From Euryarchaeota archaeon UBA256 (GTDB lineage: Archaea; Thermoplasmatota; Poseidoniia; Poseidoniales; Poseidoniaceae), in assembly GCA_002494645.1 (NCBI GenBank), contig DACE01000004.1, positions 1 through 42,448 of the forward strand: DNA of 42,448 nt, in the 5' to 3' direction. The notes beneath the pieces are model-generated. The model searched no databases. It was not told where the DNA came from and saw only the letters and a program-made list of their open reading frames with translations. Position numbers and translations under genes: made by a program. Positions 17,999 to 26,014 of the stretch are shown one piece after another (the first letter of the stretch is position 1; each line of letters starts with the position of its first letter).

Positions 17999-18517
17999 AT
18001 GAGTGAAGAATTGCTTGCAACACCGATTGAATTGTTTAGAAACGGCGACCTTGACGGAGCCATGACCGACCTTGACTCAAAAATCGCTAGTAACGGTGAT
18101 GTCGCTCAACTCCACCACATGTGGGCAGAGTTTGCAAACATGAAGAACATGGAAGCACAAGACGATGTCATTCCGGGTCGAAAAATCATGAACGCCTACA
18201 AGAAAGCCATGGAACTCGACGAAGAAAACATGGAATACATCGCAGACTTTGCATCCTTTGCACTTGAATGTCGCCGCATTCCGGTTGCAGTCAAAGAATT
18301 CCAACGCTATGCTCGTCGCCTGGAATTGGAAGATATTCCGGTTGATGAGGTCCTGTTCACAGCAAGTCGAAACTTGGTTGATGCCATTGAAGTGATGGAC
18401 CCAAGCCGAAAGAACCCAATGATTCAACCTTGGTTAAAGCAGGCACTCGAATGGGCTGTTGGCGCTCTTGGCTACACCTCAGAAGAGGCCGTTGCCACCT
18501 TGAATTCCGATGACTGA
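17999..18517 (+). CDS. Helical TPR-like protein of unknown function
   Basis: 172-residue acidic, all-helical protein. Repeated helix pairs such as NAYKKAMELDEENMEYIADF and FALECRRIPVAVKEFQRYA look like degenerate TPR units, which mediate protein contacts. The open frame begins at a GTG (17924) overlapping the previous stop. ATG 17999 (MSEELLATPIEL) has GGAGA about 9 nt upstream and is where the helical fold starts, so I prefer it. It lies between the PH-like membrane protein and truA on the same strand. Function cannot be assigned. Confidence 0.75.
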   Translation: MSEELLATPIELFRNGDLDGAMTDLDSKIASNGDVAQLHHMWAEFANMKNMEAQDDVIPGRKIMNAYKKAMELDEENMEYIADFASFALECRRIPVAVKEFQRYARRLELEDIPVDEVLFTASRNLVDAIEVMDPSRKNPMIQPWLKQALEWAVGALGYTSEEAVATLNSDD

Positions 18518-18529
18518 GGAGAGGAGAAG

Positions 18530-19447
18530 GTGGTCGACACCGTTCGCCTTTTTTTCCGAGTTGGCTACCTCGGAGATGGATTTCACGGAAGTCAAATTCA
18601 GCCCGATGTGAAAACCGTTCAAGGAGAACTCATTCGCGTGTTTCGTTCGCTCAAGTGGCTCTCCAAAGAAGATGGGGAGCATTATCTCGTCCTCTCGAGC
18701 CGTACCGATGCAGGAGTTCATGTCCGTGTCAACGGAGGTATTGTGGATATTTCGGCTGACCTCTGGGCAGCCCTTACTCCTCGTAAGATAATCAGAGCAG
18801 TTGACGACCGTTTGGATCCAAACATTGCCCTTCTCACTGTGGATGAAGTCGAACGTGATTACAATCCAAGAATGGCGCTTCATCGAGTTTACAGGTACCG
18901 CCTTGAAGGCATGGAATTTTGGTGTGAACCTGACCACCAAGAATTCGCATCGTGGTTGAAACTCTTCGTTGGGACCTATGATGCTCGTAATTTTGCTCGA
19001 CTGGAGGAAGGGAAAAATCCCATGCGCACCATCATCAGTGCCACGCCTTGGATCGAGAATGGACGACTTGTTGGATTCGAAATTATTGGCGAGGCTTTTC
19101 TCTGGAATCAAGTCCGAAGAGTGGCCAGTGCCTTATTCCAGTTGTCAACGGGCGAATTGGATGCTGGACAGATTCAATCTGCGATTGAGCAGCCACTCAT
19201 ACCGGTTGATTTTGGTGTTGCTCCATCTCAATGGCTGATTTTGTGGGGGGTTGAGTGGGAGGATTTCCCACTTCCTCAAAGCACACACGCTACTGTATTT
19301 TCGCCACCTCCACAGGGTCGTTCTGCCGAGCGAACAAAGATGGGAAGATGGCAACAGGCAGCTCAACATGAAATGAAAACAATGCTCTACAATGAATGGG
19401 CTGAGATCGGCACACTCGAAGACGCTTACCACGCCAACTCAAAGTGA
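18530..19447 (+). CDS. truA: tRNA pseudouridine synthase TruA
   Basis: 305-residue TruA-family enzyme, which makes pseudouridine at tRNA positions 38-40. The catalytic aspartate is Asp60 in SSRTDAGVHV; YLGDGFHGSQ near the N-terminus, YRYRLEGMEF and FLWNQVRRVASALF are further family signatures. The start is GTG 18530 with GAGGAGAAG directly upstream. Its 3' end overlaps the convergent riboflavin kinase gene by 9 bp. Confidence 0.95.
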   Translation: MVDTVRLFFRVGYLGDGFHGSQIQPDVKTVQGELIRVFRSLKWLSKEDGEHYLVLSSRTDAGVHVRVNGGIVDISADLWAALTPRKIIRAVDDRLDPNIALLTVDEVERDYNPRMALHRVYRYRLEGMEFWCEPDHQEFASWLKLFVGTYDARNFARLEEGKNPMRTIISATPWIENGRLVGFEIIGEAFLWNQVRRVASALFQLSTGELDAGQIQSAIEQPLIPVDFGVAPSQWLILWGVEWEDFPLPQSTHATVFSPPPQGRSAERTKMGRWQQAAQHEMKTMLYNEWAEIGTLEDAYHANSK

Positions 19448-19903
19448 GAGTGTCACAAGGTCGCCGTCTTTGAGGTCAAAGTGTTCTCTCAAGAACGCAA
19501 TGGAGATGACCTCAATGACATCAACATGCCGTGTCAAATCAGGAATGAGAAGAGCGCATTCAATCGATTCCCCTTTGGATGTGATACGGCCTTTGAAGGC
19601 AGATGCTCCACCGAAGGACACGCCATCGCGAAGGAAACCTCTGATGCGGATGAGAGGATAATCGCTCACGTCGTGACCTTTTGCAAGATTCCTAGCCTCA
19701 TCGGGAGCGTCCAATGTATCGATACCTGCTTTTTGGCGAAGGGCTATGTATTGGCTCAACATTTCCGCCTCAATTGTAATATTGAGTGTACCGGGCCATG
19801 CTTTCTGGCCGAGAACAGATTGGAATTGGTCTTGGTAGTGTGGTTGAGCCATGAAAACATGGGCGCGGCCGAGGCCACTGCTTACCGCTCCTGAGAGGTC
19901 CAT
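19439..19903 (-). CDS. ribK: CTP-dependent riboflavin kinase (archaeal RibK, DUF120)
   Basis: 154-residue archaeal riboflavin kinase, converting riboflavin to FMN with CTP as phosphate donor. Signatures are SSGLGRAHVFM (8-18), FQSVLGQKAWPGTLNI (27-42) and the C-terminal LREHFDLKDGDLVTL. Here the kinase stands alone; some archaeal versions carry an N-terminal HTH regulator. It has its own TATA-like box 25 nt upstream of the ATG and no ribosome-binding site, so the mRNA is probably leaderless. Confidence 0.93.
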   Translation of the reverse strand: MDLSGAVSSGLGRAHVFMAQPHYQDQFQSVLGQKAWPGTLNITIEAEMLSQYIALRQKAGIDTLDAPDEARNLAKGHDVSDYPLIRIRGFLRDGVSFGGASAFKGRITSKGESIECALLIPDLTRHVDVIEVISIAFLREHFDLKDGDLVTLSL

Positions 19904-19923
19904 GCTCCGTCCCTGACAATCTT

Positions 19924-19932
19924 CCTTATTGA
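19924..19932 (-). promoter_or_regulatory. TATA box for ribK
   Basis: Minus-strand TCAATAAGG, centred 25 nt before the ribK ATG (19903). The spacing equals the archaeal TATA-to-start-site distance, so transcription should begin at or next to the ATG. Confidence 0.6.
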
Positions 19933-19958
19933 GGGTGCGTTCTCGACCTGTTCAATCG

Positions 19959-19966
19959 TTCATAAG
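19959..19966 (+). promoter_or_regulatory. TATA-like box for the acidic protein gene at 19988
   Basis: TTCATAAG centred about 25 nt before ATG 19988, in the 84-bp divergent gap shared with ribK. No Shine-Dalgarno follows. The match to a TATA consensus is modest. Confidence 0.45.
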
Positions 19967-19987
19967 GACTCATCAAATTACAAAGAC

Positions 19988-20467
19988 ATGACCGTAGACG
20001 AGCACGAAGACAAAGAACCAAGCAGCGAGCAAGATAAGAAGAACGGTACCATGCCCTCTCCCACCGAAGAGGAACTCTTCGGAAGTGACCTTGAGACATT
20101 TCTCGTTGCATTGAATCAATTTAGTCATCTTGCGGACCAACTTGAATGGCCCGATAGCATGCCTTTAGACAAGGACCTCAACATCGCATTTCGAGCCTTC
20201 AAGATGTACTGGCGCCAGCGAATACGACAACGAAGACAAAGTGAACAACATGATTCTATCGGACAGGAGAACTCCTCAAATAATCCTCGGCCGAACATGA
20301 AAGATTTCCAACGCTTTTTCCGTTCTCGCATCCGATTTGATTATACTGAAGAGGAAGAAGAGGATGAAACCGTCTTTATCGACCCAGGGGAGCATCAACC
20401 TGATGAAGAGCCGAAAGATGAGGCTGCTCAGCGTCGTGATGAGGATTTCCGTGAAAAGTGGGAATGA
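19988..20467 (+). CDS. Acidic hypothetical protein
   Basis: 159-residue, highly charged protein that I do not recognise. A folded-looking middle (about 27-80) has amphipathic helices (LETFLVALNQFSHLADQLEW), followed by an Arg/Gln-rich helix (MYWRQRIRQRRQ). A low-complexity acidic tail holds EEEEEDE. No membrane segment, signal or metal motif is visible. It is divergent from ribK and converges with the YbjQ-family gene with only 2 bp between stops. Codon use and frame length support a real gene. Confidence 0.65.
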   Translation: MTVDEHEDKEPSSEQDKKNGTMPSPTEEELFGSDLETFLVALNQFSHLADQLEWPDSMPLDKDLNIAFRAFKMYWRQRIRQRRQSEQHDSIGQENSSNNPRPNMKDFQRFFRSRIRFDYTEEEEEDETVFIDPGEHQPDEEPKDEAAQRRDEDFREKWE

Positions 20468-20469
20468 CT

Positions 20470-20961
20470 TCAACGGATGCCCGTGGCGAATGCAAGGAAC
20501 TCTACCGAGGCTTGCTTGCTCTTCTGAGTTTTAGCAAAGGAGACGACGGAGGTTTCAATCCGAATGTTGACAATCGATGTACATCCGCGCTCCGCTGCTT
20601 GTTGCTTAAGACGCAACAAGGCTTCTCTCCTTCCGAAATCAAGAACGACATCGTAAGAATGAAGACGCCCTCCAAAAATGCTCTTGAGCCACATGAAGAA
20701 CATCTGACCCATTGATGGACCAACGCAAAGGCTGACGTGAAGCAGCGTCGAATATTCCGCACCGATCATTGATACTTTGTTTGAAGTTGTCACAGACATT
20801 TTGTCATCAAGAATGCTTCCGAGAATCTTCTCATTCTCCATGAGTTTTGAGGTAATACCCGCTTGGTACCAACGTCCAAGAGCCCAAGAGATGAATGGGA
20901 ATGATAGCGGCACCACTATACTTGCAATAATATACAGGATAATCATGGTCGATTCTGACAT
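20470..20961 (-). CDS. YbjQ/UPF0145-family protein with N-terminal membrane anchor
   Basis: 163-residue protein with one N-terminal membrane segment (about 6-28) followed by a YbjQ (DUF74) domain at about 50-163. The diagnostic stretch is FGGRLHSYDVVLDFGRREAL with RGCTSIVNIRIETS. Members form small oligomers and were once described as heavy-metal binding; function is not settled. It follows a second, soluble family member by 9 bp and looks like a partner made by duplication. TGAGG lies about 8 nt before the ATG. Confidence 0.85.
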   Translation of the reverse strand: MSESTMIILYIIASIVVPLSFPFISWALGRWYQAGITSKLMENEKILGSILDDKMSVTTSNKVSMIGAEYSTLLHVSLCVGPSMGQMFFMWLKSIFGGRLHSYDVVLDFGRREALLRLKQQAAERGCTSIVNIRIETSVVSFAKTQKSKQASVEFLAFATGIR

Positions 20962-20970
20962 GAAGATGCC

Positions 20971-21306
20971 TCACTCGACGACAACTGCAGTTCCGTAGCA
21001 AAACAATTCAGAGGCACCGGCTGCTACGTTTGATGTAGCAAAACGTATGTTGACAATTCCGTTTGCCCCGCGTGCATGAGCATCCATCATCATGCGTTGA
21101 ATGGCTTCGTTACGGGATTCATTCAATAATTCTGTATAGGCTTTTAATTCGCCACCAACGATGTTCTTGAGGCCGGCAAAAATATCCTTACCGATGTGTT
21201 TGGCTCGAACGGTGGAACCCGTGACGAGTCCGAGAGAACTGACGACATTTTTGCCTGGGATTGACTCAACATTTGACATGAGCAGAGAGATGGTTTGACC
21301 TTGCAT
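20971..21306 (-). CDS. YbjQ/UPF0145-family soluble protein
   Basis: 111-residue single-domain YbjQ (DUF74) protein of typical length: VTGSTVRAKHIGKDIFAG, VGGELKAYTELLNESRNEAI, ARGANGIVNIRFATS. It is the first gene of a pair with the membrane-anchored paralogue at 20470. A clear TATA-like box is centred 25 nt before the ATG, without a ribosome-binding site, suggesting a leaderless transcript. Family assignment is strong, function unknown. Confidence 0.9.
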   Translation of the reverse strand: MQGQTISLLMSNVESIPGKNVVSSLGLVTGSTVRAKHIGKDIFAGLKNIVGGELKAYTELLNESRNEAIQRMMMDAHARGANGIVNIRFATSNVAAGASELFCYGTAVVVE

Positions 21307-21327
21307 GAGTCAAATCATGTAAATGTT

Positions 21328-21335
21328 CTAAATAA
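21328..21335 (-). promoter_or_regulatory. TATA box for the YbjQ-family pair
   Basis: Minus-strand TTATTTAG centred about 25 nt before ATG 21306, in the gap after pheS. This is among the best archaeal TATA matches in the window. Confidence 0.65.
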
Positions 21336-21363
21336 CTCTATCGTAGCACAAAAAGCGAATCCT

Positions 21364-22851
21364 TCACAGGATTGGCTGCTGTCTCAGCCATTCAAGGTCT
21401 GAAATGTAGAGTTGGCGGATGTCATCAAGGCCGAGAACAAGCATGGCCAATCGTTCGAGCCCCATGCCCCATGCGAGAACGGGCGATGCGATGCCGAGCG
21501 GTTCTGTGACTTCAGGCCGGAAAATTCCTGCGCCTCCCAACTCGAGCCACTTCCCGCGCCATTTGACTTCAATTTCCAAACTCGGTTCGGTATAGGGAAA
21601 ATAGGCAGGGCGAACCCTTACTTCAGGAAGGCCCATTTTCGCATAGAAGGTTTTGAGCGTGGTCACAAGCATTTGCAAGTTTGCTCCGTCCTCCATGATG
21701 ATGCCCTCAATCTGGTGAAATTCTGGAAGATGTGTTCGATCAATGGCTTCCTTGCGGAAGACACGGTCAACTGAGAACACTCGGCAGGCGTCATGAGGAT
21801 GTTGAGCGAGGTACTGAATCGTGTTGACGGTGGTGTGTGTCCGCAGCAGTGGGCGCTGGGCTGTTTCATTTGAAAACGACCCTCCCCATCCGCTTGACCC
21901 TGTTTCGCCACCGTGCTCGTGGATTGCTTTCCATGTATCCATGAGGTCAGTTGGGAGTGGAAGAGTTGCTGGTTCATCGAGATAAAACGTGTCCTGCATT
22001 TCCCGAGCTGGGTGGTCTTGGGGAATAAACAGAGCGTCCATGTTCCATCCAGCTGATTGGACGTAATCGTCCACGAGTTCTGAAAAACCCATCTCGAGGA
22101 AGACCGAACGTATTCGCTCAATGAGGGCCTGCATGGGATGACTTCGTCCGGTTCGAGGCGTACTTGCATCGAGCGTGACATCGAATGCTCTGAACTCTGC
22201 TTCCTTCCAGGCATCCGTTTGCAATAATTCGGGTGTGATTTCGCTCACAACCAAGGTCTCATTCAGTGCGTCTCGAGAAACTTCTTTTCCCGAAGCAGTT
22301 AGCGACCATGTACGTTGAATCGATTCAACGATGGTGATGAGGTTTTTTCGTTGCTTAAAGTGATTGAGCATTGGCAGATCTAATGTGCTCATTTCACTTG
22401 GAAGCGAGGAAAGAAAGTCGGAGCGTGACTTGAGTTCTGCTTGAACGACTGACGGGTCACTGACCTGTAAGACTCCACCTTGAATCACGATACCGAGTTG
22501 TTTGAGAAGACCGACACCCGGGCCTGCTTCATGGCGCTCAAAGGCATTTTGAAGGGCTTGCATGGAAGGGGTTTCCTGTCCCGTCATCCAATCCCACAAA
22601 CGTTGTTCAAGAAGTTTGTTTTCAACTGCCATCATTCCTTCAGTATCAAGGCGCACTTCACTACGCACTGTCTCGCTGACCTCAACGAATCCATGATTTT
22701 CTAATCCGTGACCTGCCCCTACAGCAACGGCTTGGTCCGTCCAATCACATGCACTGAGTACATCGTCAAGCGCCCATGTGGATTTGGAGGACTCCCCCTG
22801 CATCATCAGCAACATACGTCGCTCAGGATTCAGCAGGTTTGGTGCATCCAT
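21364..22851 (-). CDS. pheS: Phenylalanyl-tRNA synthetase alpha subunit
   Basis: 495-residue PheS of the archaeal/eukaryotic cytosolic type, with a helix-turn-helix-rich N-terminal region (1-220) and a class II catalytic core (about 240-495). Motif 2 is FSVDRVFRKEAIDRTHLPEF, and motif 3 is GIASPVLAWGMGLERLAML. HPMQALIERIRSVFLEMGF opens the catalytic domain. It joins phenylalanine to tRNA-Phe together with PheT, whose gene is not adjacent. ATG 22851 is preceded by GGAGGG four bases upstream. Confidence 0.96.
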   Translation of the reverse strand: MDAPNLLNPERRMLLMMQGESSKSTWALDDVLSACDWTDQAVAVGAGHGLENHGFVEVSETVRSEVRLDTEGMMAVENKLLEQRLWDWMTGQETPSMQALQNAFERHEAGPGVGLLKQLGIVIQGGVLQVSDPSVVQAELKSRSDFLSSLPSEMSTLDLPMLNHFKQRKNLITIVESIQRTWSLTASGKEVSRDALNETLVVSEITPELLQTDAWKEAEFRAFDVTLDASTPRTGRSHPMQALIERIRSVFLEMGFSELVDDYVQSAGWNMDALFIPQDHPAREMQDTFYLDEPATLPLPTDLMDTWKAIHEHGGETGSSGWGGSFSNETAQRPLLRTHTTVNTIQYLAQHPHDACRVFSVDRVFRKEAIDRTHLPEFHQIEGIIMEDGANLQMLVTTLKTFYAKMGLPEVRVRPAYFPYTEPSLEIEVKWRGKWLELGGAGIFRPEVTEPLGIASPVLAWGMGLERLAMLVLGLDDIRQLYISDLEWLRQQPIL

Positions 22852-22912
22852 ACACCCTCCAGCCTTGCTCCTGCTTTGAAATCACCGTTGCCAATGAACC
22901 CGAAATGGCCGT

Positions 22913-23287
22913 TCATTCTTCTTCCCAAAGAAGGCGGTCGCATTCTGTACAGGTGTAACTTGATGGTTTCTTTCCCTGACGAACTTCGACATGACCGCAC
23001 GGGCCACAAAGGATTGATGATGAGATGGGTTCATCCAAGGTCACGTCAACTCGGAACATGAAGCGCCCGGCATCAGGCAGTGGTTCTGCTTCGGGCTGCC
23101 AAGCCGCGACGGCATCAGGAGTGAGGCCAACGTGCCGACTCATACTCATCCCGGTGATGAAGAAAACAATACCAAAGGTGCCAATGGTCACGGCAAAAGA
23201 ACCGAGATTTGCAACCGAGAGAAAAGCCCCAAAGAAGATGCATACAAAACCTGTTATCAGAAAATTTTCACGACTTAATCGAGACAT
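22913..23287 (-). CDS. Small membrane protein with C-terminal zinc ribbon
   Basis: 124-residue protein: two adjacent membrane segments near the N-terminus (about 9-45), a soluble region and a C-terminal zinc-ribbon-like knuckle pair, CGPC and CTEC, separated by about 17 residues. Function unknown. A GTG at 23296 would overlap the aminotransferase stop by 4 bp, but ATG 23287 has GAGGTGA at 5-nt spacing and is preferred. It probably shares a transcript with the aminotransferase gene. Confidence 0.75.
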   Translation of the reverse strand: MSRLSRENFLITGFVCIFFGAFLSVANLGSFAVTIGTFGIVFFITGMSMSRHVGLTPDAVAAWQPEAEPLPDAGRFMFRVDVTLDEPISSSILCGPCGHVEVRQGKKPSSYTCTECDRLLWEEE

Positions 23288-23292
23288 TTTTC

Positions 23293-24579
23293 TCACCTCT
23301 GCGCCTTAGCGAGTGCCTCCGCTACCCGTTCGATGGATTCAGTAGGAATGGCACACAAGCCAATCCGTACTCCGCCTGAGAGCGGGACAAGGTAGACGTG
23401 TTGGTCGGCGCATGCATTGGCGATGCTCTCGGGGTCTTCACACTCATACCATGCAAAAAAACCGTCATGGCTCGGATTCACCTGAACATCAAGGCTTTCA
23501 CAAGCCTGTAAGAAACGGTTACGGCGAACATTGAGCAACTCTGCAAGACGGTCTCGTTCGTGCGACCAAGCGGCTCCACCTTCTTCTTGAGCGTGCATTT
23601 CACTGAGCACATATTGGGCAACACGAGGTGCGGCAGACCATGTTTGGCGTCCTGTCACACCCATCACATCCCTGAGGCGAGAGAGGCTGTTTTCATCGGG
23701 ATGGAGGCAAACCAGAGCACCAGTCCTCATGCCGTAAATCGTATGCGATTTCGAAAGCGAGATTGCAAAACAAATGAGGAGATTTTCAGGCCAGGGCAAT
23801 CCATCGTCAAGAGCCTCCCCAATGGTGGCTGCCCATCCATGAGGCTCATCGGCGTACAGGTGGTAAGCCGCATCGATCAGGAGCGTGTGCCCGACATGTT
23901 CGTTGCGTACGGCGGATTCAACAAAACTCGTGAGAAGGGCATGCCGACTTTCAGCGGGCAGGCTGAGGCCAGTGGGGTTGTGAGCAGGGTCGTTCAACCA
24001 CGTCGTCACGGTGCTCTGCCTTTGGCTGAGATGTTCAAGTTCACGTTCAAAGGAAGACTTGTCAAAGAATGGATGCTGGTCGTCTTCATCTGTTGGAAGT
24101 AATGGATACGTTGCTATGTTCAGCCCGCATCCTGTGAGAAAGCCTGAGTATGGCCCCCAGTGCCTGTCACGGAGAAGAACGGCTTCACCGCGTTCGGTGA
24201 AATTAGATGCTGCAAGGTACAGTGCTCCTGAACCCCCGGGAGTTGCGGTGGCGATGGTGTTCAAGCCCATTGCCTCCAGTCCTTCCCGCGAATCTCCCAA
24301 AGCAAGAGTGATGGCTAAATCCAAAAAGTTTGGAAGGCCTTTGAGAGGTGCATAGGCTGAAAATTCAGCTGCCGGTGCTTGACGAAGAGCCTGGTCAACC
24401 ACTTGATTGATGGCTAAATCTCCCGAGTCATCAAGCAAAGCACCGATGGTTCCGTTCACCGCACTGGCCCCAGCAGCCGCTGCTGATTGATAGCGTGCTA
24501 ACCAACTGAAGATGGTATCATTGCCCGTTTTCTGTTGACCATGCGATGCGAGGTAATGCATGGGCTCCTCAGTGCGCAT
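23293..24579 (-). CDS. PLP-dependent class I/II aminotransferase
   Basis: 428-residue fold-type I aminotransferase resembling the aspartate/aromatic amino acid group. The PLP lysine is K277 in AISLSKSHTIYG, cofactor-binding residues are in LNDPAHNPTG (195-204) and LLIDAAYHLY (D236), and GGVRIGLCAI supplies the substrate carboxylate arginine. It makes or breaks down an amino acid by exchanging an amino group with a 2-oxo acid; the substrate cannot be read from sequence. ATG 24561 with GAGGAG three bases upstream is an alternative start. No biosynthetic neighbours give a clue. Confidence 0.88.
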   Translation of the reverse strand: MRTEEPMHYLASHGQQKTGNDTIFSWLARYQSAAAAGASAVNGTIGALLDDSGDLAINQVVDQALRQAPAAEFSAYAPLKGLPNFLDLAITLALGDSREGLEAMGLNTIATATPGGSGALYLAASNFTERGEAVLLRDRHWGPYSGFLTGCGLNIATYPLLPTDEDDQHPFFDKSSFERELEHLSQRQSTVTTWLNDPAHNPTGLSLPAESRHALLTSFVESAVRNEHVGHTLLIDAAYHLYADEPHGWAATIGEALDDGLPWPENLLICFAISLSKSHTIYGMRTGALVCLHPDENSLSRLRDVMGVTGRQTWSAAPRVAQYVLSEMHAQEEGGAAWSHERDRLAELLNVRRNRFLQACESLDVQVNPSHDGFFAWYECEDPESIANACADQHVYLVPLSGGVRIGLCAIPTESIERVAEALAKAQR

Positions 24580-24679
24580 GGAGATGCCAACGGCTCAGTG
24601 TTCTTTGCTTTGCCCATCTGTTTTTTTCCCACGAACATCCGTTTCATTCATCAAGGGGTGGCGCTACGCCACAACCGAG

Positions 24680-24756
24680 GCCAACGTAGCACAGTCTGGT
24701 AGTGCGTCTGATTTGTAATCAGACGGTCGGGGGTTCGAGTCCCTCCGTTGGCTCCA
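24680..24756 (+). tRNA. tRNA-Thr (anticodon UGU), CCA encoded
   Basis: All arms pair. The acceptor GCCAACG/CGTTGGC is 7 perfect pairs, the D stem is GCAC/GTGC, and the anticodon stem is TCTGA/TCAGA with loop TTTGTAA (anticodon TGT at 24714-24716). The T stem is GGGGG/CCCTC with loop TTCGAGT. Discriminator T at 24753 fits archaeal threonine tRNAs, and CCA follows in the DNA at 24754-24756. There is no intron. Confidence 0.95.
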
Positions 24757-24787
24757 ATTGACCGTATCTGAAGTGAAAACAGTCATT

Positions 24788-24794
24788 GATATAC
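24788..24794 (+). promoter_or_regulatory. TATA box for the small membrane protein gene
   Basis: GATATAC centred 24 nt before ATG 24815, just downstream of the tRNA. The spacing implies a leaderless mRNA. Confidence 0.6.
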
Positions 24795-24814
24795 TCAAAG
24801 GGTAATTCCCTCTC

Positions 24815-25045
24815 ATGCCCGACTGCAATATTGACGCTCGTGGAAAAGCCGCTCGATTCATGGGGGGCATCGCCTCAATCGTCGCAGCGAGCATTTTCGC
24901 CTTCCTAATGGTTACGGACGTCGTATCCATTGGATTTGGATGGTACGCCATCGCAGGAGCTTACCTCGGCGGTGCTTTCGCAATTTACGAAGCGCGAGCC
25001 GGTTGGTGCATTGTTCGGGCAATGGGCATCAAAACCCCTCTGTGA
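24815..25045 (+). CDS. Small two-helix membrane protein (DUF2892-like)
   Basis: 76-residue protein with two hydrophobic segments (about 14-35 and 40-58). The opening CNIDARGKAARFMGG and the ending EARAGWCIVRAMGIKTPL resemble DUF2892 proteins, small inner-membrane proteins sometimes attached to rhodanese domains. Function unknown. It has its own TATA-like box, and folD begins 52 bp downstream of its stop. Confidence 0.75.
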   Translation: MPDCNIDARGKAARFMGGIASIVAASIFAFLMVTDVVSIGFGWYAIAGAYLGGAFAIYEARAGWCIVRAMGIKTPL

Positions 25046-25097
25046 GCCACGGGGTAGTAAAGCCAACGCTCAAGAAGCCACTGGCACTGGCCCAATT

Positions 25098-25976
25098 GTG
25101 ACAGCACAACGGCTCGATGGGAAAGCCTGCGCTAAGGAAGTGGAACTCCAACTTGGTCATCGAATTGCAGCCTTGAACGAAAAGGGAGTGAGGCCTCACC
25201 TTGCGGTCATCATCGTCGGTAATGACCCGGCATCCCATGTCTACGTCAAATCCAAAGTCAAAACCTGCGAGCGTCTCGGCATCAAATCCACGCACATTGA
25301 ATTGGATGCATCAACAGATGAAGCAACCCTACGGGAACACATTCTCTCCATGAATCAACAAGAGGATTTGCACGGCATCTTGGTACAATCCCCCCTCCCA
25401 AATCACATGGATGAAGAGGCCCTTACCGACCTGATTCATCCTTCGAAAGATGTTGATGGTTTCCATCCTGAAAATTTAGGACGTCTTGTTCAAGGACGAT
25501 TGGATGGGATGCTCCCATGTACGCCTAGCGGCGTCATGCGAATGCTCAATTGGGCCAACATCCCTCTAAGAGGAAAGCGTGCTCTTGTTTTGGGCCGGTC
25601 CCGCATTGTTGGCATGCCTGCCGCTCTCTTACTCGCTGCTCGAGGAGCGGATGCCACCGTGACCGTCGCTCATTCCAAAACTGAAGCGACCAGAGAATTA
25701 TGCCGAGAAGCAGACATCATCGTTGCAGCAGTAGGTAGAGCCGACATGGTACGAACCGATTGGGTCAAGCCAGGTGCAGTGGTGATCGATGTTGGCATCA
25801 ATCGCGTTGATGATGATTCAAGGGAACGAGGATGGCGCTTGGCGGGTGACGTTCACCCTGATGTAGAAGAGGTTGCAAGTTGGCTCTCTCCAGTCCCGGG
25901 CGGTGTTGGTCCAATGACCATTGCCATGCTGATGGAAAACACCGTTCGAGCAGCGGAATTAACCATTCAAGCATAG
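25098..25976 (+). CDS. folD: FolD, methylenetetrahydrofolate dehydrogenase/cyclohydrolase
   Basis: 292-residue bifunctional enzyme of one-carbon metabolism, interconverting methylene-, methenyl- and formyl-tetrahydrofolate. Signatures are YVKSKVKTCERLGI with the catalytic lysine, HGILVQSPLPNHM, KDVDGFHPENLG, LVLGRSRIVGMPAA (dinucleotide binding) and SPVPGGVGPMTIAML. The frame is open back to 24930 inside the preceding gene, but FolD homology starts at GTG 25098 (MTAQRLDGKA), which I chose. Folate-type C1 carriers in an archaeon point to bacterial acquisition, as known for haloarchaea and some Thermoplasmatota. Confidence 0.95.
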   Translation: MTAQRLDGKACAKEVELQLGHRIAALNEKGVRPHLAVIIVGNDPASHVYVKSKVKTCERLGIKSTHIELDASTDEATLREHILSMNQQEDLHGILVQSPLPNHMDEEALTDLIHPSKDVDGFHPENLGRLVQGRLDGMLPCTPSGVMRMLNWANIPLRGKRALVLGRSRIVGMPAALLLAARGADATVTVAHSKTEATRELCREADIIVAAVGRADMVRTDWVKPGAVVIDVGINRVDDDSRERGWRLAGDVHPDVEEVASWLSPVPGGVGPMTIAMLMENTVRAAELTIQA

Positions 25977-25985
25977 AGGCGAATC

Positions 25986-25992
25986 AATATAC
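25986..25992 (+). promoter_or_regulatory. TATA box for the repeat-tailed membrane protein gene
   Basis: AATATAC centred 26 nt before GTG 26015 and 10 bp after the folD stop. It decides the start of the next gene, since the open frame otherwise runs back into folD. Confidence 0.6.
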
Positions 25993-26014
25993 CATCGAAC
26001 GACCACCACACATT

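Noticed and set aside
24629..24640. T7 run as a terminator
   Set aside because: No plus-strand gene ends just upstream; it lies in the 5' region of the minus-strand aminotransferase gene, so a terminator role is not supported.
24664..24951. Minus-strand open frame containing SQRRDSNPRPSDYKSDAL
   Set aside because: This is the well-known false translation of the reverse complement of a tRNA gene; it lies across tRNA-Thr and the next gene.
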